Of a stretch of DNA of 64,000 bases, positions 7,889 to 17,165 are shown piece after piece. Source of the stretch: CAVQNQ01 sp964427655 (GTDB taxonomy: Bacteria > Acidobacteriota > Terriglobia > Bryobacterales > Bryobacteraceae); assembly GCA_964427655.1 (NCBI GenBank), contig CAYRWE010000002.1, forward strand, positions 1 to 64,000. The letters run 5' to 3'. The first letter of the stretch is position 1; each line of letters opens with the position of its first letter. The notes under the pieces were generated by a model, which had not been told where the DNA came from, made no database searches, and worked only from the letters and a program-made list of their open reading frames with translations. Position numbers and translations under genes: made by a program.

Positions 7889-8359
7889 TCACGATTGCGC
7901 GGCGCGTTCGAGTTCCGCGATGTCGAGCTTCTTCATCTGCATCATGGCCTGCAGGGCCTTCGGATTCTTGACGAGGTCGGGCAGACGCGCGGGCACGATC
8001 TGCCAGGACAGGCCAAACTTGTCCTTGAGCCAGCCGCACTGGATCTCGCTGCCCCCGGCCGAGAGCTTCGCCCAATATTCGTCCACTTCCTTCTGCGATT
8101 CGCAGCGCACCACGAACGAGACCGCCTCCGTGAATTTGAACGCCGGGCCGCCGTTGAGCGCCGTGAACCTCTGGCCGTCGAGTTCGAAGGCGATGGTGAG
8201 AATCTTCCCCTTCGGTCCGCCGCCGTCCTCGGCCGTTCGCAATTCGCCGAGGCGCCGCGAGTTCTTGAAGACCGTGAGATAGAATTCGACCGCCTCTTCG
8301 GCGTTCGAGTCGAACCACAGAAACGGCGTGATGCGGGGAAAGTCTTGTAAAGCACTCAT
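7889..8359 (-). CDS. VOC-superfamily (PhnB/3-demethylubiquinone methyltransferase-like) protein
   Basis: A 156-residue vicinal-oxygen-chelate protein. It has ITPFLWFDSNAEEAVEFYLTVFKNSRR at the start, FELDGQRFTALNGGPAFKFTEAVSFVV in the middle and GWLKDKFGLSWQIVPARL near the end. These features define the PhnB-like DUF899/3-dmu-9-3-mt group. The reaction is unknown for most members. The ATG at 8359 is preferred because the domain starts immediately after it; an in-frame upstream ATG at 8422 adds 21 unconserved residues. It converges on rsmA with a 21-bp gap. Confidence 0.82.
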   Translation of the reverse strand: MSALQDFPRITPFLWFDSNAEEAVEFYLTVFKNSRRLGELRTAEDGGGPKGKILTIAFELDGQRFTALNGGPAFKFTEAVSFVVRCESQKEVDEYWAKLSAGGSEIQCGWLKDKFGLSWQIVPARLPDLVKNPKALQAMMQMKKLDIAELERAAQS

Positions 8360-8424
8360 GAATATACCCACCCGGCGCCCAGGGAAACCGGCGCTCTGAA
8401 GACGCCATTGGGAATATATCACGG

Positions 8425-8496
8425 CTATGCTTTCGGTAGACCGGGGTGGAACTCTGGTGTTGGGCGGAGAAAGACATTCCCGTCCACGTCGATCAT
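8425..8496 (-). other. Possible 23-residue ORF or gene remnant
   Basis: The minus strand reads MIDVDGNVFLRPTPEF and ends in TAG. The frame continues upstream for several residues (ANGFPEEAA) before a stop. The composition looks coding-like, so this may be the end of a decayed gene between the small hypothetical at 8539 and the VOC gene. No family is recognised. Confidence 0.2.
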
Positions 8497-8538
8497 GGCG
8501 GCCTCTTCAGGAAACCCGTTTGCAACCGCCGGTCAAGT

Positions 8539-8712
8539 CTATGAAGTCTGAGACGCGTCCCCGCCGCGCCGTCGCATGAGCTGATGCAGGGCGAAGGGGA
8601 CTTCGTCCGGATGGATTGCGCACCAGGTGATGATGCGTTCTAACTTGAGGGCATCGTCGGTGATGGCACTAATTTCCATCAGCTCGGTTTCGATGGTCTC
8701 CGGGTCTCGCAT
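8539..8712 (-). CDS. Small hypothetical protein, 57 residues
   Basis: An acidic N-terminal half (MRDPETIETELMEISAITDDALKLERIITWCAIHPDEVPF) is followed by a basic tail (ALHQLMRRRGG). ATG at 8712 is chosen; an ATG at 8724 and longer upstream starts are possible. The ordered helix-like composition suggests a real cytoplasmic gene. No domain is recognised and no function is proposed. It diverges from glgA. Confidence 0.45.
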   Translation of the reverse strand: MRDPETIETELMEISAITDDALKLERIITWCAIHPDEVPFALHQLMRRRGGDASQTS

Positions 8713-8833
8713 TGAAACCAGCATGGCACATATCGCCTTCTGAAGCCATGCGATGAGCCGGCCGCCACAGGCCGAGCTAGCGGCAACGGCCACCGAGCAT
8801 CGCCCGTTCCATCCTGCACCTCCAGTCCCCTGC

Positions 8834-8848
8834 TACAATTCCTTCGTG
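8834..8848 (+). promoter_or_regulatory. -10-like hexamer directly before glgA start
   Basis: TACAAT at 8834-8839 lies 6 nt before the GTG at 8846. No Shine-Dalgarno sequence is visible between them. If TACAAT is the -10 box the mRNA would be leaderless. A convincing -35 box is not seen. Confidence 0.4.
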
Positions 8849-10264
8849 GCCCGCGTCTTGATGGTCTCTTCGGAAGCCGCGCCGCTGGCGAAAACCGGCG
8901 GCCTGGCCGACGTGGTGGGATCCCTGCCCGCCGCCTTGCGCGCTCTCGGCGATGAGGTCGCGGTGGTTATCCCGCGCTACGGTTCCATCGATTCCAAACG
9001 CGCGCGGCTGGTCTGGGATCGCCTGGCCGTTTATCTCGGCCCGGAGCGCTTCGACATCGCCATCTACCTGGCCGCCGCCGAATATCCGCTTTACCTGGTG
9101 GATTGCCCGCCGCTCTACGACCGCAAGGGGTTCTACGGCGAGGCCGGCATGGATTATCCCGATAACCACATCCGTTTTGCGGTTCTCGCGCGCGCCGCGC
9201 TGGCCGTGGCCCGCTTCCTGTTCCGCACCGATATCTTCCATTGCCACGATTGGCAGGCGGGCCTGGTGCCGGCCTACCTGCGCTCCACCTTCGCCGGCGA
9301 CCCCACTTATTTGGGATCGAAGACCCTCTTCACCATCCATAACCTCGGCTACCAGGGCCTCTTTCCCAAGGCCGCGCTGGCCGAGGTGGCGCTGGACCCA
9401 GCCCTGTTCGGTCCCGACGGCCTGGAGTTCTTCGGCCGCGTCAGCTATATCAAGGGCGGCATTGAGTTCGCCGACGCGCTCAACACCGTTAGCCCCACCT
9501 ACGCGCGCGAGATCCAGACGCCCGAGTATGGCTTCGGCCTGGATGGCGCTCTGCGGGCCCGCGCCGATGTCCTCAGCGGTATCCTCAACGGCGCCGATTA
9601 CCGCGAATGGGACCCCGCCACCGATCCCCTGATCCCAGCCCGCTATTCGGTGGACAATCTCGAAGGCAAGCGCGTGTGCAAGCGCGAGCTTCTGGCCGAG
9701 CTCGGCCTGCCGCCCGAAGCCCTCGACCGGCCGCTCCTCGGCATGGTCTCGCGCTTCACCCCGCAGAAAGGCGCCGATATCCTGGCCGAGACCGTGGACC
9801 AGTTGGCCGCGCACGATCTCTACCTGGCAGCCTTGGGAAAGGGCGATCCGGAGTACGAGGAATTCTTTGAGCGCATGGCCGCCGAGTATCCCGGCCGGGT
9901 GGCCGTGCGTATTGCCTTCGACGACGCGCTGGCCCACCGCATCGAAGCCGGCGCCGATATCTTCCTCATGCCCAGCCGGTACGAGCCGTGCGGCTTGAAC
10001 CAGCTCTACAGCCTGCGCTACGGCACCATCCCGGTGGTCCGCGCCACCGGCGGCCTCGATGATACCATCGAAGAAAGCACGGGATTCAAGTTCCGGGAGT
10101 ACTCGGGAGCGGCGCTGTGGACGGCCGTCGAAGCGGCCGTAGAAGCGTTTTCGGACGCGGATTCGTGGCGCGCCATGATGCGAGGCGCGATGGTAAAGGA
10201 CTTTTCCTGGAGGGTATCCGCGGCGGCTTATTCGGCTCTCTACCGCCGCTTGCTGGGCGCTTGA
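8846..10264 (+). CDS. glgA: Glycogen synthase, ADP-glucose type (GT5)
   Basis: It transfers glucose from ADP-glucose to the growing alpha-1,4-glucan. The ADP-glucose binding motif KTGGL is at residues 16-20 (VSSEAAPLAKTGGLADVVGSLP). Other motifs are FHCHDWQAGLVPAYLR, TIHNLGYQG, GMVSRFTPQKGADIL and the C-terminal MPSRYEPCGLNQLYSLRYGTIPVVRATGGLDDTI. The GTG at 8846 gives 472 residues, the normal length; an in-frame ATG at 8753 would add 31 unrelated residues. With treZ and the debranching-type hydrolase at 23.7-27.6 kb it points to glycogen/trehalose storage metabolism. Confidence 0.95.
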   Translation: MARVLMVSSEAAPLAKTGGLADVVGSLPAALRALGDEVAVVIPRYGSIDSKRARLVWDRLAVYLGPERFDIAIYLAAAEYPLYLVDCPPLYDRKGFYGEAGMDYPDNHIRFAVLARAALAVARFLFRTDIFHCHDWQAGLVPAYLRSTFAGDPTYLGSKTLFTIHNLGYQGLFPKAALAEVALDPALFGPDGLEFFGRVSYIKGGIEFADALNTVSPTYAREIQTPEYGFGLDGALRARADVLSGILNGADYREWDPATDPLIPARYSVDNLEGKRVCKRELLAELGLPPEALDRPLLGMVSRFTPQKGADILAETVDQLAAHDLYLAALGKGDPEYEEFFERMAAEYPGRVAVRIAFDDALAHRIEAGADIFLMPSRYEPCGLNQLYSLRYGTIPVVRATGGLDDTIEESTGFKFREYSGAALWTAVEAAVEAFSDADSWRAMMRGAMVKDFSWRVSAAAYSALYRRLLGA

Positions 10265-10305
10265 ATCCTTTTGGAACCATGGGATTCTAATAGTGAGGAG
10301 AAGAA

Positions 10306-10635
10306 ATGGCAGGGCAGAACGTAAACAGTTTTTCCGACACCACGTTCGACCAGGAGGTGCTCCGGTCCGACGTTCCGGTCCTGGTAGACTTCTGGGCCGA
10401 ATGGTGCGGCCCCTGCCGGCAGATGGCGCCCACGATCGATGTCGTGGCCACCGAGTATGCCGGTAAGGTGAAGGTGGGCAAGGTGGATGTGGATGCCAAC
10501 GGAAACACCGCCATGCGTTACAACATCCGCGGCATCCCTACTCTCTTGCTGTTCAAGGGCGGCCGCGTGGTGGAGCAGCGTGTCGGCGCGGTGGGCAAGT
10601 CCGAAGTCCTGAAGATGCTCGAAGCCCACGTCTGA
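10306..10635 (+). CDS. trxA: Thioredoxin
   Basis: A 109-residue cytoplasmic dithiol reductant with the WCGPC active site (Cys34, Cys37) in VDFWAEWCGPCRQMAP. It also has the cis-Pro region NIRGIPTLLLFKGGRVV. A strong ribosome site (GAGGAGAAGAA) precedes the ATG at 10306. It lies 41 bp after glgA and ends before a clear terminator. Confidence 0.96.
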   Translation: MAGQNVNSFSDTTFDQEVLRSDVPVLVDFWAEWCGPCRQMAPTIDVVATEYAGKVKVGKVDVDANGNTAMRYNIRGIPTLLLFKGGRVVEQRVGAVGKSEVLKMLEAHV

Positions 10636-10663
10636 TCCGCGGGGATGGGTGAGATTTTGGGAG

Positions 10664-10693
10664 CGGGGCTCGCGCGAGCGGGCCCCGTTTTTT
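10664..10693. terminator. Intrinsic terminator between trxA and the DksA-like gene
   Basis: CGGGGC (10664-10669) pairs with GCCCCG (10682-10687). An inner CTCG/CGAG pairing extends the stem, and TTTTTT follows (10688-10693). It terminates trxA on the plus strand. The convergent DksA-like gene ends at 10692, inside the T-run. Confidence 0.8.
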
Positions 10694-11096
10694 ATGCCCG
10701 GCTGCGTTCGCGCGCCCACCCGCCCGCCGGTTCCGGATACAGGCTGGCGCTCATCTCTTCCTGGCACCTCACGCAATAGCGCGCCCAGGAGATGGCCCTC
10801 AGCCGTTTGGGCGGAATGGGATTTTCGCAGCACAGGCAGATTCCGTAGTCGCCCGCATCCAGCCGTTCCAGGGCCTCGTCCACCAGCCGGAGCTGCGCGT
10901 AATCGAGCGAGTTCAGGTGCAGCGAGATGAACTCGTCGTGCGAGAGCTGGGCCTGGTCGTCCTCGGCCACGCGGCCCATCCCAGCCAGCATATCGAACTT
11001 GCTTCCCAGCCCGGAAAGCACCTCGGACCGCTTTTCCACGAGCATTCTCCGGTAGCCCTCCGGGCTTTCCGCGGCGGCATCGCGCTTCATCGCCAT
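10692..11096 (-). CDS. DksA/TraR-family zinc-finger protein
   Basis: A 134-residue protein with an N-terminal helical region (GYRRMLVEKRSEVLSGLGSKFDML), an acidic/coiled middle (LNSLDYAQLRLVDEALERLDAGDYGIC) and a C4 zinc finger, CLCC...YCVRC. Family members bind in the RNA polymerase secondary channel and modulate transcription, often with ppGpp. The ATG at 11096 follows an ideal AAGGAGG site; an in-frame upstream extension to 11213 lacks one. It lies downstream of the metal-efflux operon on the same strand, separated by 271 bp. Confidence 0.88.
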   Translation of the reverse strand: MAMKRDAAAESPEGYRRMLVEKRSEVLSGLGSKFDMLAGMGRVAEDDQAQLSHDEFISLHLNSLDYAQLRLVDEALERLDAGDYGICLCCENPIPPKRLRAISWARYCVRCQEEMSASLYPEPAGGWARERSRA

Positions 11097-11271
11097 TTGG
11101 CCCTCCTTCCCCGGCCCCACCGTAAATCGGGCCGCGACAACTAATGGTCTCCGAAACGTAACAGAATTCTCTTTGTAAAACAAGATTAATTTCAGAGAAG
11201 TACCAGCGCTCACGTGTTCCTATAAGTTATACATACCATTCGGTTTACTGACTGTAAGCCGCAACCCCGAG

Positions 11272-11287
11272 GGCCGGCCGGCCGGCC
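11272..11287. repeat. (GGCC)4 palindromic run in the czcA-dksA gap
   Basis: Four consecutive GGCC units lie 80 bp beyond the czcA stop codon. The 271-bp gap (11097-11367) is otherwise AT-rich near the DksA-like start and shows no gene. The run may help terminate the efflux transcript. Confidence 0.5.
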
Positions 11288-11367
11288 GCATGCCTCCAAA
11301 GGGCTGCCAAAACATTGGCCTGAAGCTATGTTTTCGATGCCTCGGAGCCGGTTTTCCCTCCCGGTGC

Positions 11368-14300
11368 CTAGACCTCTTCCCCTTCCACTTCGGGCAGCAC
11401 ATCTTTGTCGCCGGCCATCCAGACATACAGAGTCGGAAGCAGGAAGATACTCATCGCCAGGTCGGAGATCAGCCCTCCCACGATCACAATGGCGAACGGC
11501 CGCTGCGAATCCGAACCGATATTGTGCGACAAGGCGGCCGGCAGCAATCCCAGCGTGGCCACCAGCATGGTCATCATGATGGGCCTCAGCCGCAGCACGG
11601 CGCCTTCGATGGCGGATGCTTCTATCGAGGCTCCCCGTGCACGCCGCTGATTGATGTATTCGAGCATGATCACCCCGGTTTGCACCGAGACGCCGAATAG
11701 CGCCAGAAACCCAACCCCCGAAGAGACGCTGAAGTTGGTGTGTGTGACTAACAGGGCCAACAGGCCGCCGATGCGCGCGAGCATCATATTGACCAGGATC
11801 AGGACGGCCCATTTCAACGAACGGAACATGGTGTACAGGATGATGAAAATCAGCAGGATCGTCAGCGGCACGATGATGAGCAGCCGCTCTTCGGCGCGCT
11901 TCTCGCTTTCGTACTCGCCTTCCCAATCGATGCGATATCCGCGCGGCAGTTGAACCTGCGCGTTCACCTTTTGAATCGCTTCCCCTACGGCGCTCCCCAG
12001 GTCCCGACCGCGCACGCTATACTTGACCGCAATGTAGCGCTGGTTCCCTTCCCTGTAAATCTCCGAGGCGCCATCGCGCTCTTCGATCTGGCAGAGCTGC
12101 GCGAGCGAAACCCGTTCGCCGGTGGGAGACAGCAGGCGTATATTCTCGATCGCCTCCCTGCGGTCGCGGTACTGCGGCAGATAGCGCATCACCAGGTCGT
12201 AGCGCGCTTCGCCTTGCAGCACCTGGGTCAGGGCGTTGCCGCCCACGGCGGTTTGTATGGCGTCCTGCACGTCCGCTACGTTGATCTGGTACCGCGCGGC
12301 CTGCCGCCGGTCTACCGTCAAATTCAGATTCGGCTGGCCCAGTACGTGAAAGGCTCCCAGATCCTCGATGCCCTTCACGCCGCGCATGATGTTGACGATC
12401 TGATCGGCCCTCGCCTCGAGCACCCCCAGGTCGTCTCCATAGATCTTAGTGGCCAGTTGTCCCTTCACTCCGCTGACGGCTTCCTCCATGTTGTCGGCGA
12501 TAGGTTGCGAGAAGTTCCAGATCGCGCCGGGGATTCTCGCCAGCGCGTCGTTCATGGCCGCGATCACTTCTTCCTTATTCTCGTGAAACGCCGGCCGCCA
12601 CTGCTCTTTGGGCTTCAAGCCGACGAAGTACTCGGTGTTGAAGAAGCCGGTGGTGTCCGTCCCATCGTCGGGCCGGCCCACCTGGCTGGTGCACTCGGTG
12701 ACTTCGGGAAACGAGCACAGCAGAATGCGTGCCTGGTTGGCGATGCGAATGCCTTCGCTGGGGCCCGTACTCGGCGCCAGAGTGCCGCGCACCCACAGGG
12801 CGCCCTCATCCAGGTGCGGCAGAAACTCGGAGCCGATGACGCCGCTGACCGTCAGATAGATGGCCAGAAGAAGGCTGGCAACGCCGCCCGCCAGGGTGAA
12901 CCAGCGGAGCCGGATGGCCCATCGCAGCGTCTCGCGATACCTGTCGGTTACCCACATCATCAGGGGGTTGTGGCACTCGCGGGTGCCTTTAGGGAAGAAG
13001 AGACTGGAGAGCACCGGCGCCACCAGCATCGAGAACAAGAGCGCGCCGAGCAAAGCAAACGCGACCGTCCAGGCCATGGGTTTGAACAGGCGGCCCTCCA
13101 CGCGCTGCAGCGTGAAGATGGGAAGGTACGCGGTGATGATGATGGCGATGGCGTAGAACACCGGCCGCTGCACCTCGTGCGCCGCCTCGAAAATCTTCTC
13201 TTTGGGGGACCGGTTGTCTTCGCGGCGGCTCAAATGGCGCACGATGTTCTCGACCATCACCACGGCGCCGTCCACCACCATTCCGAAGTCCAGCGCGCCC
13301 AGAGAGAGCAGGTTTGCGGGAATGCCCTTCAACTTCAAACAGGTGGCCGCGAACAGAAGCGCAAACGGAATGGTCAGGGCGACGATAATGGCGCCGCGAA
13401 TGTTCCCAAGGAACAGCAGCAGAATAATCACGACCAGAATGATGCCCTCGGTGAGGTTATGGAGGACCGTCTTCGTGGTGTGGTGCACCAGTTCGCTGCG
13501 ATCGATGAACGGAACGATCTTGACTCCCGGCGGCAGGACGACGTCGTTCAGCTCCTGAATCTTCGCGTGCAGACCGCGCAGGGCCGCTTCCGCATCCGCG
13601 CCCTTGCGCATGGGAACGATCGCCGAAACCACATCGTCGTTGTCGATCAGCCTGCCGTCCTCGCGGCGAATGGTGCGCGCGAACTGCCCGAGACGGATCT
13701 TAGGGCCCTGCGAGACCACCGCGATATCCTTCACGCGCAGCGGAGTGCCGCTCTTGGTCATGAGCACCGTGCTCTCGATATCGTGTACATCCTTGACCAG
13801 GCCCACTTCCCGCACGTTCACCTGCTGCAGGCCGGATTCGAGGAAGCTGCCCCCGGCATTCACGTTATTATTCGTGATCTGCTGCTCCACCTGCGCGAGA
13901 CTGAGCCCGTAAGAGATGAGCTTGTTGGGATCGATGCGCACCTGGTATTCGCGCGTCGGGCCGCCGAACGTGTTCACGTCCACGATGTCGGGCACGGATT
14001 TCAGATTTTTTTCGACGATCCAGTCTTCGATCGATTTCAACTCCATCACGTCGTATTGAGGGTTGGTGCTGCGCAGCGTGAAGAAGTAGATCTGGCCGAC
14101 CGGACTCCAGTCCGTCCCCATCTGCGGCGACAAGCCCGGCGGCAAGGTAACTTGCGCAAGCCGTTCGAGAACTCTCTCGCGATTCCAGCCGTTGTCGGTA
14201 CCGTCGTCGAAAACCAGCTTTAGGTCGGAGAGGCCGAAAATGGAGAACGAGCGCAGGTGCACCACCCCGGGGATTCCGTTCATGACGATTTCGAGCGGAA

Positions 14301-14499
14301 TGGTGACCTGCTGCTCGACCTGTTCGGCGGAGATCCCCGGCCACTGCGTGATGACCTCGACATAGTTATTGGCCACGTCCGGATAGGCCTCCACCGGAAG
14401 CTGGTGAAACGAGATGGCGCCCCACACGAACAGGAGCAGCGCCAGCGCCAGCACCAGGAAGCGATTCTGGAGAGCGAAATCGACCAGCCTGCCAATCAT
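11368..14499 (-). CDS. czcA: Heavy-metal efflux RND pump, CzcA family
   Basis: A 1043-residue inner-membrane proton/cation antiporter that exports metal ions through a tripartite envelope complex. The HME-RND signature DFGMVVDGAVVMVEN (about residues 398-412) carries the Asp, Asp and Glu residues of proton relay. In the literature the DFGx3DGAVxxVEN form goes with Co/Zn/Cd pumps rather than Cu/Ag pumps. The N-terminal helix (FALQNRFLVLALALLLFVWG) and the repeated 6-helix blocks are evident. The ATG directly abuts the stop codon of the adaptor gene (TAAATG). Substrate specificity is inferred only. Confidence 0.94.
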   Translation of the reverse strand: MIGRLVDFALQNRFLVLALALLLFVWGAISFHQLPVEAYPDVANNYVEVITQWPGISAEQVEQQVTIPLEIVMNGIPGVVHLRSFSIFGLSDLKLVFDDGTDNGWNRERVLERLAQVTLPPGLSPQMGTDWSPVGQIYFFTLRSTNPQYDVMELKSIEDWIVEKNLKSVPDIVDVNTFGGPTREYQVRIDPNKLISYGLSLAQVEQQITNNNVNAGGSFLESGLQQVNVREVGLVKDVHDIESTVLMTKSGTPLRVKDIAVVSQGPKIRLGQFARTIRREDGRLIDNDDVVSAIVPMRKGADAEAALRGLHAKIQELNDVVLPPGVKIVPFIDRSELVHHTTKTVLHNLTEGIILVVIILLLFLGNIRGAIIVALTIPFALLFAATCLKLKGIPANLLSLGALDFGMVVDGAVVMVENIVRHLSRREDNRSPKEKIFEAAHEVQRPVFYAIAIIITAYLPIFTLQRVEGRLFKPMAWTVAFALLGALLFSMLVAPVLSSLFFPKGTRECHNPLMMWVTDRYRETLRWAIRLRWFTLAGGVASLLLAIYLTVSGVIGSEFLPHLDEGALWVRGTLAPSTGPSEGIRIANQARILLCSFPEVTECTSQVGRPDDGTDTTGFFNTEYFVGLKPKEQWRPAFHENKEEVIAAMNDALARIPGAIWNFSQPIADNMEEAVSGVKGQLATKIYGDDLGVLEARADQIVNIMRGVKGIEDLGAFHVLGQPNLNLTVDRRQAARYQINVADVQDAIQTAVGGNALTQVLQGEARYDLVMRYLPQYRDRREAIENIRLLSPTGERVSLAQLCQIEERDGASEIYREGNQRYIAVKYSVRGRDLGSAVGEAIQKVNAQVQLPRGYRIDWEGEYESEKRAEERLLIIVPLTILLIFIILYTMFRSLKWAVLILVNMMLARIGGLLALLVTHTNFSVSSGVGFLALFGVSVQTGVIMLEYINQRRARGASIEASAIEGAVLRLRPIMMTMLVATLGLLPAALSHNIGSDSQRPFAIVIVGGLISDLAMSIFLLPTLYVWMAGDKDVLPEVEGEEV

Positions 14500-15645
14500 T
14501 TATTGCTCCACGGTGTTTTGCAAAACCAGGGCATTCGCCACCACCTGCGCGCCCGGCTGCAGCCCCGAGAGGATCTCCTGCATGTTCCCGGGAAGCGTGT
14601 CGCCGCCGGCCACTTCTATGCGCCGGAATCTTCCGTCTTGGATCGGCGTGTAGACCCAGTTGCGGTCGTGCAGGTGCAGAACCGCCGTGGAGGGCACGGT
14701 CGCGTGCCGATCCTTGGTCAAGCCGTGGAAGGTCGCGGTGACGAACATTCCGAAGCGCATCAGCCCCGGATTCTCGACCTCCAGACGCACCTTGGCGGTG
14801 CGCAGGTTGGGGTCCATGATGGCGCCGATATTGCCGATCCGCCCTCTCAAGGTCCGGTTCGGGTAGGCGTTCAGATGAATGTCCGCGTACTCGCCCATGC
14901 GTACTTGCGCCAGATCGTTCTCATAGACATCGCACACGATCCACACGTGCGATACGTCCGAAATGGTGAAGGGGTTGGGCGCCGTCAGGGCCTGCACGCC
15001 CGACGAGTTGGTAATCTGCTGATCGGTGATGACTCCCGAAACCGGCGCGAAAACTCCCACAATTCCCGTCGGGTGGTCGGGATCCGATCCCAGCAGGCGA
15101 AGATGTTCGGTGGCCGTCGCCACATCGACTTTGGCGTTGTCCTCGGCGTTCTGAGCGATTTCCAGGGAGCTCTTGGGAACGGCCCCGTTTTCATACAGCA
15201 GCTCGGCGCGATCCAGTTGAATCTTCGTCAACTGCTCGTTTTTGACGGCCTTTTGATAGTCGGAGAACGCGCCGGCTATATCGGAACTTCTCACTTTGAA
15301 TAGCAGTTGCCCCTGCTTTACCTCGTCTCCCAAACGCGCGGCGATTTCCACCACGCGCCCCGAGGCGAGCGATGGCACCGGCACCTGCCGCGACACATCC
15401 GGGCTCACCGCGCCGGTCACGTTCAATTCCGGGGAGGCGACATACTCACCGGCCGTCGTCAGCGGGAACTGCTCCGGATGGTCCACTTTGAAGTTGTTGG
15501 AGTCCATGTCTGGCTCCACGATGGGCGGCTGCGGACCGGTATTGCGGCTGTCGATCGATGCCGCCGTGACTCGCCGGCTGCACCCGGCCGTCGAAAGAAC
15601 GGCCCACAAACACAGACTTACCTCGAGAAGAACTGAGCTTTTCAT
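14500..15645 (-). CDS. czcB: RND efflux periplasmic adaptor (CzcB/CusB-type membrane fusion protein)
   Basis: A 381-residue HlyD-family adaptor linking the pump to the outer-membrane factor. The leader is followed by STAGC, a lipobox-like cysteine near residue 22, so a lipoprotein is likely. Barrel-sandwich and beta-barrel segments follow (SLASGRVVEIAARLGDEVKQGQLLFKV; APVSGVITDQQITNSSGV; VWIVCDVYENDLAQVRMGEYADIHLNAYP). Its start overlaps the TolC-like stop (ATGA), and its stop abuts czcA, which shows translational coupling. Confidence 0.92.
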   Translation of the reverse strand: MKSSVLLEVSLCLWAVLSTAGCSRRVTAASIDSRNTGPQPPIVEPDMDSNNFKVDHPEQFPLTTAGEYVASPELNVTGAVSPDVSRQVPVPSLASGRVVEIAARLGDEVKQGQLLFKVRSSDIAGAFSDYQKAVKNEQLTKIQLDRAELLYENGAVPKSSLEIAQNAEDNAKVDVATATEHLRLLGSDPDHPTGIVGVFAPVSGVITDQQITNSSGVQALTAPNPFTISDVSHVWIVCDVYENDLAQVRMGEYADIHLNAYPNRTLRGRIGNIGAIMDPNLRTAKVRLEVENPGLMRFGMFVTATFHGLTKDRHATVPSTAVLHLHDRNWVYTPIQDGRFRRIEVAGGDTLPGNMQEILSGLQPGAQVVANALVLQNTVEQ

Positions 15646-16976
15646 TGAATTACCTCCCGGCCCACTGCCATGTTCATTTGGGCCGCCGTGGTCAGGTACG
15701 ATCCGATCAGGTTCAGATACGCCAGCCGCGTATCGCGATAAGCCTTCTCCGCGTCCAGATAATCCAGCAAGGAAGCGCCGCCGTTCTGATACGAGAAGGC
15801 GATCTTGTTGCGGCTGTTTTCGGCCAGCTTCAGATACTTGTCCCGATAGGGCCGCAGCAGATTCAGAGCGCTAACCAGCGTGACGTAGGCCGAATCCACG
15901 TCGCTGAACACCTGCGCTCGCGCGGCCTCCTCCAGGCGTTCATTGCGGCCGATATCGATCTGCGTCCTCGCCTTCTCGCCCTGATTGCGGTCGAAGATCC
16001 GCAGCGGAATCGATACGCTCACGCCGAAGTACACGGGGATTGGCGGGTTGCGCGCGAAATCCACGCTGAACGTGGGATCGGTCGAGCCATTAGCAACGGC
16101 CAGCCGGTAATTGGTTTTCGCCAGGTCGACCGATTGCACGGCGGCTTTCAAATCCGGCCGCCCTTCGAGCGCCAGGTTTCGGAATTCTTCGAGCGGCCGC
16201 AACTCGTCGCTGAAGTAATACGGTCCTGCGACGTCGAACTGCTCGATGGGCGTCCGATCGTTCAGCAGCGTCAGAAGCTGGATCTTGGATGTGCGGACAT
16301 TCACCACCGCGTTTTCGAGGTCGGACTCGAACTGCACGCGCTGCAGCTCCAGGCGATCCAGATCCACCTGCGCCAAGTCGCCGGCCTGGAAGCGAGTGCG
16401 GTTCACCGCCAACTCGCGATCCCAGTAAGCCAGGTTGTCCTTGGCGTTTTGCAGCACGGCTTTGGCCTGCAAAGTTTGCACGAAGGCATTTCGCAGATTA
16501 AAGAGCAGGGTGCGCTCCTGATCCGCGAGAGTGGAGGCGGCGATGTCGGTCGATTTCCGCGCGCTTTCCAGGCGCAGTTCCCGCTTGTGCTCCCGCTCGT
16601 GCAGGTAGCTGACCGACCCGTAGGGCAGCGTGTTGGCGAAAGGCCGGTAAACGGACGCTCCCGAGACAGGTGAGGAGAAGCTGGCCAGCGGATTAAGCTG
16701 GTCGAGCGTTCCCGTAAGATCCGGATTGGGCCGCAGATAAGCCGTGGTTTCGGCGGCCCGCGATTCGTCGATATTGAGCTGGGCCGCCTTCAATGTGGGA
16801 TTGGCGGCCTCGAACCTCTCCTCGATCTGCTGCCACGTAAGCGTGCTCTGGGCCAGCGCCGCGGCGGGGAGAAATCCGATCGCGGCGATTGCGGCCCACG
16901 CGCGCGATCGCGGAGAGTATATCGTCTTGTTTCGAACAGTCCTTGCCAATGCGGCAATGTTCATAAGCCGATTCAA
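15642..16976 (-). CDS. czcC: TolC-family outer-membrane efflux protein (CzcC-like)
   Basis: A 444-residue outer-membrane factor: a signal-like segment (AWAAIAAIGFLPAAALAQS, about residues 26-44), then two OEP repeats rich in helical coiled-coil. It contains LRNAFVQTLQAKAVLQNAKDNLAYWDRELAVNRTRFQAGDLAQVDLDRLELQ in overlapping segments and NSRNKIAFSYQNGGASLLDYLDAEKAYRDTRLAYLNLIGSYL. The first 25 residues before the signal are unusually long, so a downstream start is possible. It is the first gene of the efflux operon. Confidence 0.9.
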   Translation of the reverse strand: MNRLMNIAALARTVRNKTIYSPRSRAWAAIAAIGFLPAAALAQSTLTWQQIEERFEAANPTLKAAQLNIDESRAAETTAYLRPNPDLTGTLDQLNPLASFSSPVSGASVYRPFANTLPYGSVSYLHEREHKRELRLESARKSTDIAASTLADQERTLLFNLRNAFVQTLQAKAVLQNAKDNLAYWDRELAVNRTRFQAGDLAQVDLDRLELQRVQFESDLENAVVNVRTSKIQLLTLLNDRTPIEQFDVAGPYYFSDELRPLEEFRNLALEGRPDLKAAVQSVDLAKTNYRLAVANGSTDPTFSVDFARNPPIPVYFGVSVSIPLRIFDRNQGEKARTQIDIGRNERLEEAARAQVFSDVDSAYVTLVSALNLLRPYRDKYLKLAENSRNKIAFSYQNGGASLLDYLDAEKAYRDTRLAYLNLIGSYLTTAAQMNMAVGREVIQ

Positions 16977-17165
16977 GCTTAGTTATAGCGCGCCGATCCA
17001 GCAGCGCCACTTATCTTCCGGCGCGATGCGGCGATCTTTAGAGCCGCCGATCTATCTATCGATCAGCCGTTTCTCCAATCTTTTCGCTGGAAACCATATC
17101 TTTCGGTCAAAGCTATTGGCATTGTCACTTAGTGGCCATAAGCTGAGTTCAACGCGAGGTGGTAA

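Noticed and set aside
8777..9937. 386-codon minus-strand open frame opposite glgA
   Set aside because: Antisense of conserved glgA motifs; no family character of its own.
11950..14223. 757-codon plus-strand open frame opposite czcA
   Set aside because: A shadow frame in GC-rich DNA, rich in His/Arg/Gln, entirely inside the well-supported czcA gene.
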